The notes: generated by a model not told the origin, from the letters alone. Shown: positions 1 to 11,449, counted from the stretch's first letter. The stretch: DNA of 64,000 nucleotides from Warburgia ugandensis (GCA_035236585.1 CP141127.1:43352001-43416000); one strand, 5' to 3'. Numbers and translations are program-made.

Positions 1-989
1 AGAAAGTAAGTGATGCTCCAAGACCTGAAGCCCCACTAGTGGACTGCACTGGGTCGGGCAATGGGATGGCTGAATTATTCCAGCGATTCCTATAGCATAT
101 GGAACAATACATGAGTAATCAACAAACCCAAACCCCTACCACATGAGATCCTTCCCTTGATAAAGCAATAGATAGGACTGAGGTTCAGTTAGAAAGGTTT
201 CAGAAATTAGCTCCCTCATTCACAGGAGAAGATGAAGCATCTACAGCTAAAAAATGGTTAATTGATATTGAAAAGATATTTAAAGCCATGAACATAGCTG
301 AAGAAAGAAAGGTACCCGTGGCCACATTTGTGTTTAGAGGAGAGGCTACCTTTTGGTGGGAAACAGCGGAAAGGACTTATTTTTACCAGCAAGAAACAAT
401 AGGATGGGAAGAATTTAAAAAAGTCTTTAATGACAAATATTATCCTAAACACGTAAGAAAACAAAAGGAAAAAGAATTTATGGACTTAGAACAAGGACAC
501 ATGACTATCCAACAGTATGAAAATAAATTCATCAGCCTCCGAAGATTTACACCACATGCTTGTGCTGATGAGGAAAACACAGCGGAAAGATTTGTAGATG
601 GGCTCAACCTAAGACTCAGGAACAGAGTTCTAGCTTTCCAACCTTCCACCGTAGCCAAAGCCATAGAGATGGCCTCCTTATACGAAAAAGATTATCAAAG
701 GAATCAGGCGATAAAGGAAACTAAGAACACCAAAACCATGAGAAATAAAGGAAAGAGACCATTTCAATCATCTGGACCCAGGCCACCTTTCAAGAAGCCG
801 TTTGGAAACAAAGGAAGAAGACCAGACTGGAAGACATGCCCTAGGTGTAATAGGAATCATTCAGGCAAACCATGTCCCACTTTCAACATCACTTGCTATA
901 CTTGTGGAGAATTAGGACATCTTGCTAGGAATTGTCCTAAAAGGAAAGTTGAAGAGCGTAAAGAAGATCAGGTTCCAAAGAGCCAATGA
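1..989 (+). pseudogene. gag: gag polyprotein remnant, 5'-truncated by the window edge
   Basis: This is the capsid/nucleocapsid part of the gypsy element. The frame is open from base 3 but is broken by TAG at 93-95 and TGA at 144-146. It is then open from about 147 to the TGA at 987-989. The middle carries the plant retrotransposon gag core (WW-x-T..., then a Y-x-F-x-L-like helix segment). The C-terminus is basic and holds a CX2CX4HX4C zinc knuckle (CYTCGELGHLARNC) at 894-935, preceded by a second Cys/His cluster from about 838. Zinc knuckles bind the packaged RNA. Protease follows in the same frame after the stop, so the TGA at 987 probably replaced a sense codon of a continuous gag-pol frame. 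The longest open piece starts at Met 288, but that Met is internal, not the true start. Confidence 0.9.
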
Positions 990-1280
990 CGTGTCTTTGC
1001 CCTCATTTCCAGTCAAGCCCAGGCTTCAAATGCAGTAGTTGAAGGTATTCTTTCTATCTATGATACACCTGCTAAAGTTCTATTCAATACAGGCTCCACT
1101 CATCGAGCCTTTGTTGATTGCCGCCAGAAACGTGTCATTTTTACCCTACCTAATGGAGACACTTTCACCCTCCAAGGAAGAAAGGATTATTCTGGAGCGT
1201 GTATTATTTCTACCATGAAAGCAGTTAAGCACATTGCTCAGGGATGTCCCTTCTTCTTGGCCAAGATGGAATTTGTTGAG
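990..1280 (+). pseudogene. pr: Retrotransposon aspartic protease remnant with internal deletion
   Basis: The frame is the same as gag. The active-site triplet region reads LFNTGSTH at about 1080-1103, where the family has D-[ST]-G. The catalytic Asp codon is AAT (Asn) at 1086-1088. Directly after H-R-A-F-V-D the reading jumps to CRQKRV, which in this family belongs to the far end of the domain. The stretch that normally holds the DYDVILGMDWL-type segment is absent. I estimate about 70 residues lost at about 1112-1120, with VD shared by both sides. Both defects would remove protease activity. The assignment rests on position and on the two flanking motifs. Confidence 0.8.
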
Positions 1281-2640
1281 ACTCCTCAACCAAAACTAGA
1301 GGATGTCGAGGTAGTCCAAGAATTTCCTGACGTATGCCCTGAGGACTTACCAAGTCTACCCCCACCAAGAGAAATTGAGTTTACCATTGACCTTATACCT
1401 GGTACTTCCCCTATTTCCAAAGCTCCTTATCGAATGGCTCCTACAGAACTAAAAGAATTGAAGACCCAATTATAGGAATTACTTGACAAAGGGTTCATAC
1501 GGCCTAGCGTATCTCCGTGGGGAGCTCCAGTCCTTTTTATTAAGAAAATTGATGGCTCCATGAGATTATGCGTAGACTATCGGATGCTAAATAGGGTCAC
1601 CATTAAGAATAAGTACCCCCTTCCCCGAATTGATGATATTTTTGATCAACTTTAGTCAGCCAGAGTCTTCTCTAAGATTAATCTACTATCCGACTACCAT
1701 CAACTTCGAGTTAGAGAAGAAGATATCCCCAAGACAGCCTTCAGGACTCAAAACAACCATTATGAATTCAAAGTGATGTCCTTTGGTTTAACTAATGCTC
1801 CAGCCGCGTTTATGGACCTCATGAATAGGGTGTTCAAGGAGTACTTAGACAAATTCATCATAGTGTTTGTGGATGATATCTTGATATATTCAGAAACTCC
1901 TGAAGACCATAAAGAACATCTAAGGATAACATTAAGCACCCTACAAGCACATAAGTTATATGAAAAATTCAGTAAGTGTGAGTTTTGGCTGGAAAAGGTT
2001 AATTTCATAGGACACATTATTTCTCAAGATGGCATAGCAGTCAACCCCGCTAAGGTTGAATCAGTACAGAAATGGGAAAGACCTGAGATAGTCACAGAAA
2101 TAAGAAGCTTCTTAGGACTTGCCGGATATTACAGGAGATTCACCGAGGGTTTTTCATGAATTGCTTTACCTTTAACTAAGCTGATCAAGAAAGACACAAG
2201 ATTTGAATGGACTGATAAATGTGAGGAAAGCTTCCAGGAACTAAAGAGAAGGTTAACTATAGCACCCGTCCTTACCTTACCTTCAGGAAGTGGCGGATTT
2301 GAGATGTACAGTGATGCCTCGCAACAAGGACTAGGCCGCGTACTTATGCAACATGGGAAGGTAATTGCTTATGCTTCTCAGCAACTCAAGAAGCATGAAG
2401 TTAATTACCTGACCCATGACTTGGAATTAGCGGCCATAGTCTCTGCCTTGCGAATCTGGAGACATTATCTATATGGGGAAAAGTTTGAAGTTTGCAAAGA
2501 TCATAAGTCTTAAATATATCTTTTCGCAACAAGACTTAAACATGCAACAAAGAAGATGGATGGAATACTTAAAAGACTATGACTTCTCCATTCATTATCA
2601 CCCTAGAAATGCTAATGTGGTAGCTGATGCATCAAGTAGA
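1281..2640 (+). pseudogene. rt-rnh: Reverse transcriptase and RNase H remnant
   Basis: RT begins with the usual linker (GAPVLFIKK, then MRLCVDYR) at about 1520-1582 and carries the intact FVDDILIYS box, with the two Asp codons at 1872-1877. The upstream catalytic block reads [11 protein letters not shown] at about 1675-1707, where the family has KIDLRSGYHQ, so the first catalytic Asp is Asn. Stops lie at 1473-1475, about 1653, and 2157-2159. RNase H follows ([10 protein letters not shown] at about 2307, then [20 protein letters not shown], then DHKSLKYIF). The frame shifts by one base near 2510 between DHKS and LKYIF. The domain ends in [10 protein letters not shown] at about 2610-2640. All of this is standard plant gypsy order. 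Confidence 0.93.
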
Positions 2641-3770
2641 AAAACCCAAGGGATGTGTGCAAGTTTATTTACTAAGAGATAGAAACTATTACAAGAAGTA
2701 ATAACGTGGAAACCAGACATAAGTAAGCACAAGATCATTATGGCAAGTCTAACGATAAATTCTGCTGTTAATGAAAAGGTTACGCAAGCACAGCAAGGGG
2801 ATCCAGACATACAAGCTTTAATGGGAAAACCAGGGTTTACTAAAGGGGAAGATGGTAGCGTTTACATGCAAGGAAGATTAGTGGTATCGACTAATGAAGA
2901 ATTAAGACAAGAAATCTTAAAAGAGGCTTATCGGTCTAAGTATACTATACACCCAGGAGGAACTAAGATGTATCAAGACTTAAAGAGACAATATTGGTCG
3001 GATGGTATGAAAAGAGACATAGGGGAATTTGTGGCAAAGTGTCTAACATGTCAACAAGTAAAGGCCGAACATTAAAGACCTGCAGGATTGTTACAACCCC
3101 TTGAGTTACCCGAATGGAAATGGGATCATATTACCATGGACTTCATTGTAGGGTTACCCAGGACCTTTAAGGGTCATGACATGATCTGGGTAATTGTTGA
3201 TAGATTGACTAAGACAGCCCATTTCCTTCCTATACGCCATACCCAATTCACTGACAGCCTATCTCAGCTATACATCAAAGAGATAGTGAGTTTACATGGC
3301 ATACCCCTTAGTATCACTTCAAATAGAGCGCACGATCCAGATATTCAAAGATATGCGGCGAGCTTGTGCCCTCGATTGGAAGCAGAGCTGGGATGAAAAC
3401 TTGCCGCTAGTGGAGTTCACGTACAACAACAGCTTTCAGTTGAGCATTGGCATGGCTCCGGACGAGGTGCTCTATGGGAGACCCTGTCGATCACCCACCA
3501 GTTGGAGTGAAGTTGGAGAGTCCAGGGTGCTACAGTCCGAGCTGGGCGAGCAATGTGCCGAGAAGGTCAAACTCATAAAGAAACGCCTCCTCATAGCTTA
3601 AAGCCGGCAAAAGAGCTATGCTGATCAAAGCAGGAGACAATTAGAATTCAACATAGGAGAGCACGTTTTCCTAAAGATATCTCCCACTAAAGGAGTTATG
3701 TAGTTCGGTATCAAAGGCAAGTTTAGTCCGCATTACATAGGACCTTTTGAAATCCTGGAGAAAGTAGGAA
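2641..3770 (+). pseudogene. int: Integrase remnant with a deletion in the catalytic core
   Basis: The H2C2 zinc-binding end is visible as HPGGTKMYQDLKRQYWW-like text (here YWSDGMKRDI) and CLTCQQVKAEH at about 2950-3074, followed by a TAA at 3073-3075. The catalytic core starts with WDHITMDFIVGLPRT at about 3120, which contains the first catalytic Asp, and continues to HGIPLSITSNR at about 3293. The family has S-D-R there, so the second catalytic Asp is lost. The reading then jumps into ERTIQIFKDM in another frame at about 3325. Roughly 40 residues between the second Asp and the catalytic Glu are missing. The rest continues as ACALDWKQSW and LVEFTYNNSF to a TAA at 3599-3601, then to a TAG near 3703. 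Confidence 0.9.
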
Positions 3771-4069
3771 AAGTGGCCTACAGGATCACACTATGCCCTC
3801 AGCTATCTGAAGTGAATAACGTATTCCATATATCTATGCTAAGGAGGTACGTGCCTGACCCTGCTCATGTCATCACCCAGGTACCCATGGAGTTGATAAA
3901 GGATCTCAAGCTGGGGATGAGACCAATTGAGATTTTGGATCGTAAGAGTAAGAAGCTGCGAAACAAAGACATACACATAGTCAAAGTTTTGTGGAGAAAT
4001 GTGCACATGGAAGAAGAGACTTGGGAACTGGAGTCAGAAATGCGAGAAAAGTACCCCGAGATCTTTTGA
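3771..4069 (+). pseudogene. Integrase C-terminal domain with chromodomain
   Basis: The open stretch 3773-4069 first carries the GPF.I...GKVAYRI and VFHISMLRRYVPDP signatures of the gypsy integrase C-terminal module. It then has a chromodomain-like end (ILDRKSKKLRNKDI, VKVLWRN, EETWELESEMREKYP) at about 3933-4063. In chromoviruses this module reads histone marks and steers integration into heterochromatin; that role is known for the family, not shown here. A TGA at 4067-4069 closes the frame 51 bases before the LTR, which is the normal position for the end of pol. Confidence 0.85.
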
Positions 4070-4107
4070 CTGTATATATTGTAGAATTTAGGGGGAAAAA
4101 TTCCCCT

Positions 4108-4120
4108 AAGGGGGTAAGAA
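4108..4120 (+). other. Polypurine tract (plus-strand primer)
   Basis: A purine run (AAGGGGGTAAGAA) lies immediately before the LTR start TGTAATGACTCC. This is where plus-strand DNA synthesis is primed in LTR retrotransposons. A second purine run sits at about 4089-4100. Confidence 0.7.
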
Positions 4121-4553
4121 TGTAATGACTCCATTTTTGTAACCTTGAAATCCCATGTTGGTAATGAAAAGTTCACTTTTTGAGATAAGGGTATTTTGGG
4201 TATTTCACCGTTCACCCAAACTAGTCCCAGAAATTTGATCCTTAGAATGGCACCTTTAGGTGCGTCTCGGAAAAAGGAATCCAACAAGACCAGAATCACC
4301 CAAAACAAAGTTAAAATGAGCCAGTTATGGCCCTTTGAAGTTCAAGGGCAAAATTATAATTAAATTTAAAACGAATTGGCCTGAGAAAACAAGGACCCGT
4401 TTTGATATGCGCACCCCCCTTCTTCCCAAACATACTACATCACCGACATTCTAAAATGTCGGTGCGCAGGGGGGAAACCACCACCAATCTGGAGGTTTCT
4501 CCATTGCCATTCCATGGCGGGGGAAACCCCCCTCAAGAACCCTCCTTAAGCTC

Positions 4554-4561
4554 TATAAATA
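4554..4561 (+). promoter_or_regulatory. LTR TATA box
   Basis: TATAAATA lies about 433 bp into the LTR. It is conserved in sequence and position in the solo LTR (31136-31143), both within an AGCTCTATAAATA-AGCTCTTGGG context. Transcription would be expected to start about 30 bp downstream; this is an inference. Confidence 0.7.
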
Positions 4562-4865
4562 GAGCTCTTGGGAGCCTCCAATGACAGCCCAAAACCCTGG
4601 GAAAAACTAGTCTTGGAGTTGCAGGGAAGAGGAGAAACAGTGAAAAATACCCAGCCACGAACCAGGTATGCCTTAAACAACTCCAAACCCATCTCCCGCT
4701 CAGTCTTAGGTTGAATATCCCTAAGTTTTTGCATGAGAAACCATGCAAAACGAGGCTCTAGGGAGCCACAACAAACACAGGGCAGGTGCCTAGGGCGTTC
4801 TGGTTCGACAAGGTTGAACCAGGGCGTCCCAAGGACTCCCAGGTCACCACAGAATCAAAACGCAC

Positions 4866-5240
4866 CCAATGCATTAAAGGAAAACTGACGGGCGCATCCG
4901 TGTAGGAGCCCGCAAACGGGAAAAGGGGGCCGAGGCACAGTGCATTAGCGGATGCGCCGCTGACGCAGGACGCATTAGCGTCCCGGGCACCCGCCTCGTG
5001 TGGGCCTGCGACAGTGACACCGCCTGTTCCGCATAAGCGGAATGCGCAGCCTGATGATGCCTAGGAGCGTGCAACCGCACGTGTGGGCTGGTCGCCACTC
5101 GATCGGGATGCAGGTGCGTCTCGGGAGCGGTGACGCAGGGCCTATTTTGGGCCTTCTATGTATTCTTAACACTAAAATACCCATAACTTGAGTTCTAGGA
5201 CTCTGATTGAGGCGCCGCAAGAGGCGTTGTGTCCATATTG
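4866..5240 (+). other. CpG-rich block inside the LTR
   Basis: This block is rich in GCGCC, GACGC and GCGTC words, unlike the surrounding AT-rich sequence. A weaker counterpart occupies the same place in the family-A solo LTR (about 31440-31690), and the other LTR families here have one too. Both family-A copies keep a GAGGCGCCGC-AGGCGTTGTGT core at about 5209-5232. It could be a 5' leader or regulatory region downstream of the TATA box; the function is not shown. Confidence 0.55.
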
Positions 5241-6793
5241 ACGGCACGGACACACACAAACCATAAACTACTTGATCAAGCCCCTTTCTAAGGCTAGAAT
5301 GACCCTTAAACCATGATAGTTGCGCGGGGCCACTAAACCTTTGTAAGCTTGACTATACCAAGGCCCAGTTAGGACCCTTAGGAGGCCCTTAGGCATGGGA
5401 ATGAACCCTTAATGCCTAAGTAGTGAGGTAAACTATTCTAAAACCTATAGAAATAGGCTAAGCTAACCTTTTTATCCTAAACCATGTCCAGGAACGTACG
5501 AGGACAAGGGGACTAGCGCGATCAAATCAGGTAGGTGTCCTATCGTTACTAGACTTTTAAAAAGAACCCATGATGCTTTGAGAATGCATGTTTTGAGTCG
5601 TGGTTGCTTTTCTAATGCATGTTTTAAGTTTTTAAGTTACATGTCCTCTCTTTATGCGTATATCATATAAACTTATGTTACATCCTTATGCACATGACCT
5701 GTTTAGCATGAATTGATTTCATAAATGAACTTAACATGCATATGAAAAATACATTGCATATATATTGGCAAGACATATGTTACATTCATAGACATGTTTT
5801 GAAAAAGGGTTCTTGTCTGCATGATACATGCATAGACATGTTTTGAAAAAAAAAAGGTTCTTGCCTGCTTGATAGTATATGATTTGGGCTAGTAAGCTCG
5901 TGGGCGATATGCTGAGAGGTTCGGGGTGACCTCCCAGCCTCTACCACTATAGGTGGAAAGGGTACCACGCCAAAAAGGCTTGTCCTCACTTCGATTGCTG
6001 TGGTAAACGAGGACTACCACTAGAGGTGTCACGGCACCCGTCGAAGTGTCATATGCCCCGTGGATGCTATGACCGAGAGTCCCTAGGTACCTGGGGAACA
6101 CACGGCGCTGAGGTCATGGGCATAGTGTGCCCTATGTTTTTGAGGATTTACTTGCATGCATATGGCATGACATGAGTATGGTCGATCGTAGATCCATGAG
6201 TTGGATTCAGTTGAGCATCTTATGCACATCATAGTATATGCTTATGATATCTATGTTACTTTTGACTTGGATTATGTGATTCTTTAAGTCATCAGTATTC
6301 TATTTTGACAATGCCTTCTAATATCGATATTGAACATGAGTGTCCAAACATGCAGATGGTTTAAAGAACATATGGTTTAAAACATAGCATGCATTGTAAA
6401 ACTAGTAGTGATAGACTCCTGCTGAGTATAGTGTATACTCACCCAATCCTTAACATTTTTCAGATATAAGTAAACACTTAAGGACAGGGTACACCTGTGA
6501 TAGAGAACATCCAAATTAAGTACAAGTAAGTAAACCCCTACCTTATCTTTTAGTGAATGTTACTTGATTGTAGTTACTCTCTGTAGCTAGGGCTATGACT
6601 AACACTTTCTTGGGAATAGACTTTATTTAAAACTATGCCATGGCTATATGATTTGAAAATGTGTTTTGACATTTGGGGTTTTATATGAAAGATTGCTTTC
6701 CAAAACAAAAGATTTTCATGCATTTCATATTTCTAAAGTAAGAGATCTTGCCTTTTTATGAAATTTGCATCATATGAAACTCGGGTCGTCACA

Positions 6794-6798
6794 GACAG
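6794..6798. repeat. Probable right copy of the target-site duplication (GACAG)
   Basis: These five bases follow the LTR terminus CACA. The matching left copy would lie outside the window, so this is inferred only from the 5-bp duplication size usual for gypsy elements. Confidence 0.3.
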
Positions 6799-8857
6799 CG
6801 AGGCTCATTAGAAACCCCCTTAACCACGATGAATAACATTAAATGGGATATCCTTAGACCATCCTTCAATAAGGTCCTATGAGCTCATAACCCTAAGTTT
6901 ATTTCTACTTGATTTTAATTAATTCCTTGAACATTACTATGTCATTCATAGTGGTTTATTATGCTCCTAAGTTGGGCCAAGGAAATGGAAAATCCACCCC
7001 TTATATTGTCCTACTAACTATAGCCCTTACTATGATTATACTCCATGACGTATATGTATTTAGTGAAGTCCATCCATATGTCATGAATTACCTATTTTAA
7101 GATATTTACCATAATTCTATGATTAAAATAAATTACACCAATAATTCTAAGGAATTTAAGGACAATCATGCTAAAATTGAAAGTATTGACCTAAATTTAA
7201 ATTTACTATTAGAAAGAAATTAACTAATAATATTACAACATCTTATTCTAGGAAATTAAAGATAATTACACTAAAATCAGAACATAGACATGGATTATAA
7301 TTAAATCAAATTTACTGTAAAAGAAAATTAACTAAGCAGATGATCAATTTATCCTTACCATCCAACCATCTGATTTGTCCATCTTTTAGATCAAGGGCTA
7401 ATATTCCATTAAGAGTGCAACCCTTGATCTTTCATATTTTTTATTGTTCCAACATCTCTAATAACATGATATTAGCCTTAGATCATCACTTTTATAGCTC
7501 CATCTGGTTTGATTATTCTTGATCTAACAGATGAAGAGGATCCATTGGGCTTGTTGATCATTTTTACTTTCAATGGTTTAAACTTTAATTCAGTTCATGT
7601 CAGTCTAATCCAACCATCCCCATGATGATTTATCATCATTATATCCTTAATGGATCCAAACCCTCACTTCTAATCACCCTAAATCTACTTGATCAATGGT
7701 GTTAGTAGGTGTATTTTTAATTAATAGAAGTTTTAATGATTAAAATATTATTTTTATGGGTGCAGTAGGTTCCTCTCATCAAGATCTATTCATAGAATCT
7801 TCCTGATAAAAAATCTGACTTAAAATGAGTGAGGAGTTTCATTTTTAAGTTTTCAACCATTTATAATGGCTCATCTTGATCTGTAATGTTTTGATGATTT
7901 TAATTAATCTAGAGGCATGGAAATTCTAATGTAATCATTGATCTTAAGGTTTTGACATGTCTTGGATCCTTCCATCAGATCAGATTTCCATTTTAACATC
8001 AATTTGATCATGATCCACTACTGTTGGAACTAACTTTAAAATTTATTTCAAATAAATCAAATTAAAACCTCAATATCATTATTCCATTATATTCTACACA
8101 ATACAAGGAATCTGTAGCTTCTTTCTAATCTAAAATTTGAGCTAAATTGAGCTCTCAATTGGAGAAACAAGATTTCAATACATAAATAAACAAACTAAGA
8201 TCATTCTAACAGAAAATGACAAACGGGAGGTCAGCACGTGCCTATTACATGGGATTCTCTGTCACCAGGGATGGGTGACGAGTGATAGGCGAGACGGTCT
8301 AGATCTGGATGGTTGGATAACCCATCACAGAATCTCCTTCATCCTTGTTAGTCAAAAACAAAGATTTCATCTCCTGGGGTTTTTGGGCCCAAGGAATCCA
8401 TCCAATGGCTCAGAAGTTGCATCTGAGCCGTTCATGGAGGGGAATCTTTACCCTGTTGCTAGATCCATCGTCTTCGACAGATCAACGGCCGGGGAGATCA
8501 ACTAGTGGCTGAAAAACACAAAGGTAATGCCGGAATGGAAGGAGAAGAGGGAGATGCCACCTACCTGGGCCAGCCGGTGAGGAAATCATCATTGGAGAAG
8601 GAAAAATAATGCCGAAGAAAGAAAGAAAGCGAGAGATAACCCGAGATACTGAAAGATACATTCAATCCTTGATTTCTCTAGTGCTATAGCTGGAGAAGAT
8701 CGGAGACCATGGGGCTTTTGTAGATCACCATGCATTGAAGAGATTTAATGGTTCTAGATCAACTTTTAGCGGCTAGATTGGCTGGAGTAACAGGGATGAA
8801 CCTTCAAAGATGGTACCTAGTACCATGCTTATCTTTGTTCTGAGTTTCTAAGTGATT

Positions 8858-8862
8858 CAGGA
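8858..8862. repeat. Target-site duplication, left copy (CAGGA)
   Basis: CAGGA immediately precedes the LTR end TGTGAATACC and is repeated exactly at 18422-18426 after the far LTR end GGATATTACA. Confidence 0.92.
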
Positions 8863-11435
8863 TGTGAATACCTAGGTTTTTCAATATTTTTTTATTTATA
8901 AAAATTTTCAAATGGTGGGGCCCCAATTTTATAAAAACCAAAACAGATAAAAATAATTTCAATCAATTTTTTTTTTTTTTGAAAAATCCCAAGGTCAACC
9001 ATTGATGCAAAACAAGATTTTGTTTTTGCAAGTAAACATGTTTAAAATAGATTTACTATTCGAGGACTCATCCAGTCATCAGCCCCATTCCCATAATAGT
9101 ATAATCAAGTCCAATAACATATATATACATACACAGTCCATGTGAAACCAGAACATACCTCTCAATGAGACTTCTCGATCACTATTCTTCTAACTCCTCA
9201 TATGTCCTATCTTTCTTTAATATCTGAGACATTGCAACAATAATGCAATGCCTCAGCAAGCATTGCTTGGTAGGTACATAGACATTTAATGTATATCAAT
9301 GAAACAAAATCGAATAAATATATTGATATAATGAGTAAAGTAATTTTCTACAAGAATATAATTATTTTAAGCAATGCTAATAAAATCTCAAAACATCATA
9401 TATGATAAAACATGCATCTCATGTATTTAAAACATGATATGATCTCATGTAAATGTGCATACAATAATAACAGAGGACCCCCATGGTACGTGGGTCCCAC
9501 GAGTGTCCCATACACTCGCATCACAGATCATGAGTACTCATATCAAACCTCTGAGTGTTGTCACACCCAATCATACCATCACATCTCCATGCTTATCATG
9601 CAAGCACACAGAATAAGAGTATGGATTTTCATGTCGCAGTGGCAACCCTCCAGGGTCTCAACCACCACGGCTCCCCATCGACACCATAACGGGAGACTTA
9701 ACGTTCGTCCCCATGGAAAAGCCCAGACCGGTAGTGTGGACTATCCATGTTACCAAACCCCTATCGAAAGCCATATGTGGGTAGGTGTCTATCATATCAC
9801 AATCACATCACAAATCTCGGAGGGTGGGTGGCCGGCCCTACTCCCTCCTAGCATGACATCCACCGGGTGAGAGCATCCATCATAAATCACAAAACACGAA
9901 AATCATGTATGTCAAAAAACCAAGAGCACTCATGGCTCGCCATCCCAAAGGCACGCCCCTTATCCTAGGGTTAGCCTCTAAAAGGACTAGCCACCAAGCC
10001 TCCACTTTCCTTTCTCATGAAAACCCATCAATTTTAGTAATGCAATAAGGAAGATCATTTCTATTTATGCATAATTAGGTAATATCAATCTCATGAAATC
10101 ATAGATCATAAATACATTCAATACATGATTGAAATCAAAGAGCGATCATAGCATAAAACTCTAAATCTCACAACATCATCAACTACTAATAAGTGCAATT
10201 TACATCACAATCACTCATGATGCTATGATAATGCAAGGTTTTAAAATAAAAAAAATATTAAATGTTGTCACCTACCCCAGTGTGGGATCACCCAACTCAA
10301 GCATATAATCTTCTTAGCTTGTACGTTCAGATGTACCTGTTAGTACCACAATACTATTTTGTGTTATTTGTTATATTATAATGGAACTATGATGATCCAA
10401 CCATTGGATCATCCTCTAAGATATCTAATTATGATTTGGTTCTTAATTTAGTCTCATCTCATGTCCATCTGTTCGTTTCTGCGTGTATCTAACATTTATA
10501 CCTTAATTTGATGGTCAGATCATCCTCAGATCAATAATTTTCCAAGATCTAGTTCAAACCAATGGTCTAGATCAATTTCTAGAGTAGTCATGCTAATATG
10601 CTCCTTAGAACCCTTATTTATTATCATACTTTATCTCATTGTTCAAGTCTTGAGGCCTGATCACCCATTGATCAGTCGGTTCTAAGTTATTAATTACTAT
10701 TTTATAATTTAATTAATCTAGGTTTTTAAGCTAAATCTAGGTCTGCGTTGTCAATACGGTTGCAATGGATGTTTTCGCTCGTGATTTGGACCTTTGTAGC
10801 TCCCAAAATCAAGTTTTTTGTGAAAAGACTTCATAAATTAATATATTACTTTATAGGGGTAGGTACGTGTGCACCAACTTACATGGGCGGTGCGGTTTGC
10901 ATAGGCTTACACCAGCGCACTGCGCTCCTAGGACGCCCAGTGCATTCCGAACATCTAGGACAATGCGCAAGAGCATCCCGCGCATGCGTACGATACACAA
11001 GCATGCGATGGAGCACCCGCATGAGTGCGTCCCCATCTGTGCGTCCCAATGGCCGTCTTGGGCTCATTGTCCATCGGGCATGATGAACCCAAGCTGTCCA
11101 CCTTGTTTTGGCTTGATTAGAGCCCAGAAGCTCCAATTTGTGATCTGTTTTTGCCGTTCTTATGGTTTTTGGGTCCAAAGATCACAATGAATGACTTAGA
11201 TTTCTCATTTGAGGTGTCCTTAACATGGGTCTAACCATGCTCCACGGTTTTGAATCCATAGGCCATCCAACGGCCATTCTGATTAGATCCAACCCGAATT
11301 TGTGAGGGGAAAGTTGGAAAACAAGGAAAATAACAAGTTAAAATGGGTAACATACCTGATTAGAGCCGGAGATGGGAGATCAGAGCCCTCTAGTGCGTGC
11401 AAATAATTTATTATTTAAAATTTGAGGATATTACA
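8863..11435 (-). repeat. 3' LTR (minus orientation), shortened in U3
   Basis: In plus reading it begins TGTGAATACCTAGG and ends GGATATTACA, so the element-sense start is TGTAATATCC. It is 2573 bp, against 2940 bp for the partner. The difference is largely one missing block near 11400, corresponding to about 18025-18390 of the other LTR, which contains the candidate TATA box. A CpG-rich patch lies at 10860-11080. The 152-codon open frame at 9412-9870 is duplicated in the other LTR, but it has no recognisable domain and is probably not a gene. Confidence 0.9.
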
Positions 11436-11449
11436 TCCTTCCCTCATTA
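11436..11449 (-). other. Polypurine tract of the minus-strand element
   Basis: On the minus strand this reads AATGAGGGAAGGA directly before the LTR start TGTAATATCC. It is preceded by TTCGAGGACAAAATTTT, the context typical of plant gypsy elements at the end of pol. Confidence 0.8.

Larger units (their letters stand above)
1..6793 (+). mobile_element. Ty3/gypsy chromovirus (Tekay/Del-like), 5' end outside window
   Basis: This is a long-LTR retrotransposon reading left to right. The window opens inside gag and runs through protease, reverse transcriptase, RNase H, integrase and a C-terminal chromodomain, in that order. A polypurine stretch and a 2.7-kb 3' LTR follow. The gag-pol order with integrase after RNase H defines Ty3/gypsy. 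The chromodomain and LTR size suggest the Tekay/Del lineage, which is an inference from family knowledge. The element is dead: there are several in-frame stops, at least two frame changes, and deletions in protease and integrase. It is inserted in a minus-strand family-B LTR that resumes at 6794. The 5' LTR lies left of the window, so its target duplication cannot be confirmed. Confidence 0.93.
4121..6793 (+). repeat. 3' LTR of the gypsy element (family A)
   Basis: The LTR starts TGTAATGACTCC and ends GGTCGTCACA, so it has the TG...CA termini of LTRs. Its extent is supported by the homologous solo LTR at 30708-32887, which has the same ends. At 2673 bp it is about 490 bp longer than that copy. 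Much of the difference is a block around 5880-6130 that is missing from the solo LTR. A TATA box lies at 4554 and a GC-rich block at 4866-5240. Open frames inside (for example near 4546, 4975 and 5786) have no recognisable domain and look incidental. Confidence 0.88.
6794..8862 (-). repeat. Family-B LTR, middle segment (interrupted on both sides)
   Basis: This stretch without genes matches the solo LTR at 53891-58479. The segment at 6880-6985 (CATAACCCTAAG, GATTTTAATTAAT, TTGGGCCAAGG) parallels 56120-56220. The part around 8100-8180 parallels about 56930-57000. The left part of this LTR lies beyond the gypsy element that was inserted at 6793; the right part resumes at 18427. A GC-richer patch at 8225-8520 corresponds to the CpG block of the related LTR. 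No coding sequence is recognised. Confidence 0.75.

Noticed and set aside
9412-9870. A 152-codon open frame present twice, here and at 16034-16492, almost identical
   Set aside because: Both copies lie at the same place in the two LTRs of one element, so the duplication reflects LTR identity. The composition is LTR-like and no domain is recognisable.
10748-11190. Several overlapping frames of about 60-110 codons on both strands
   Set aside because: They coincide with the CpG-rich LTR block, where stop codons are rare in all frames; none has a family signature and the other LTR does not keep them.
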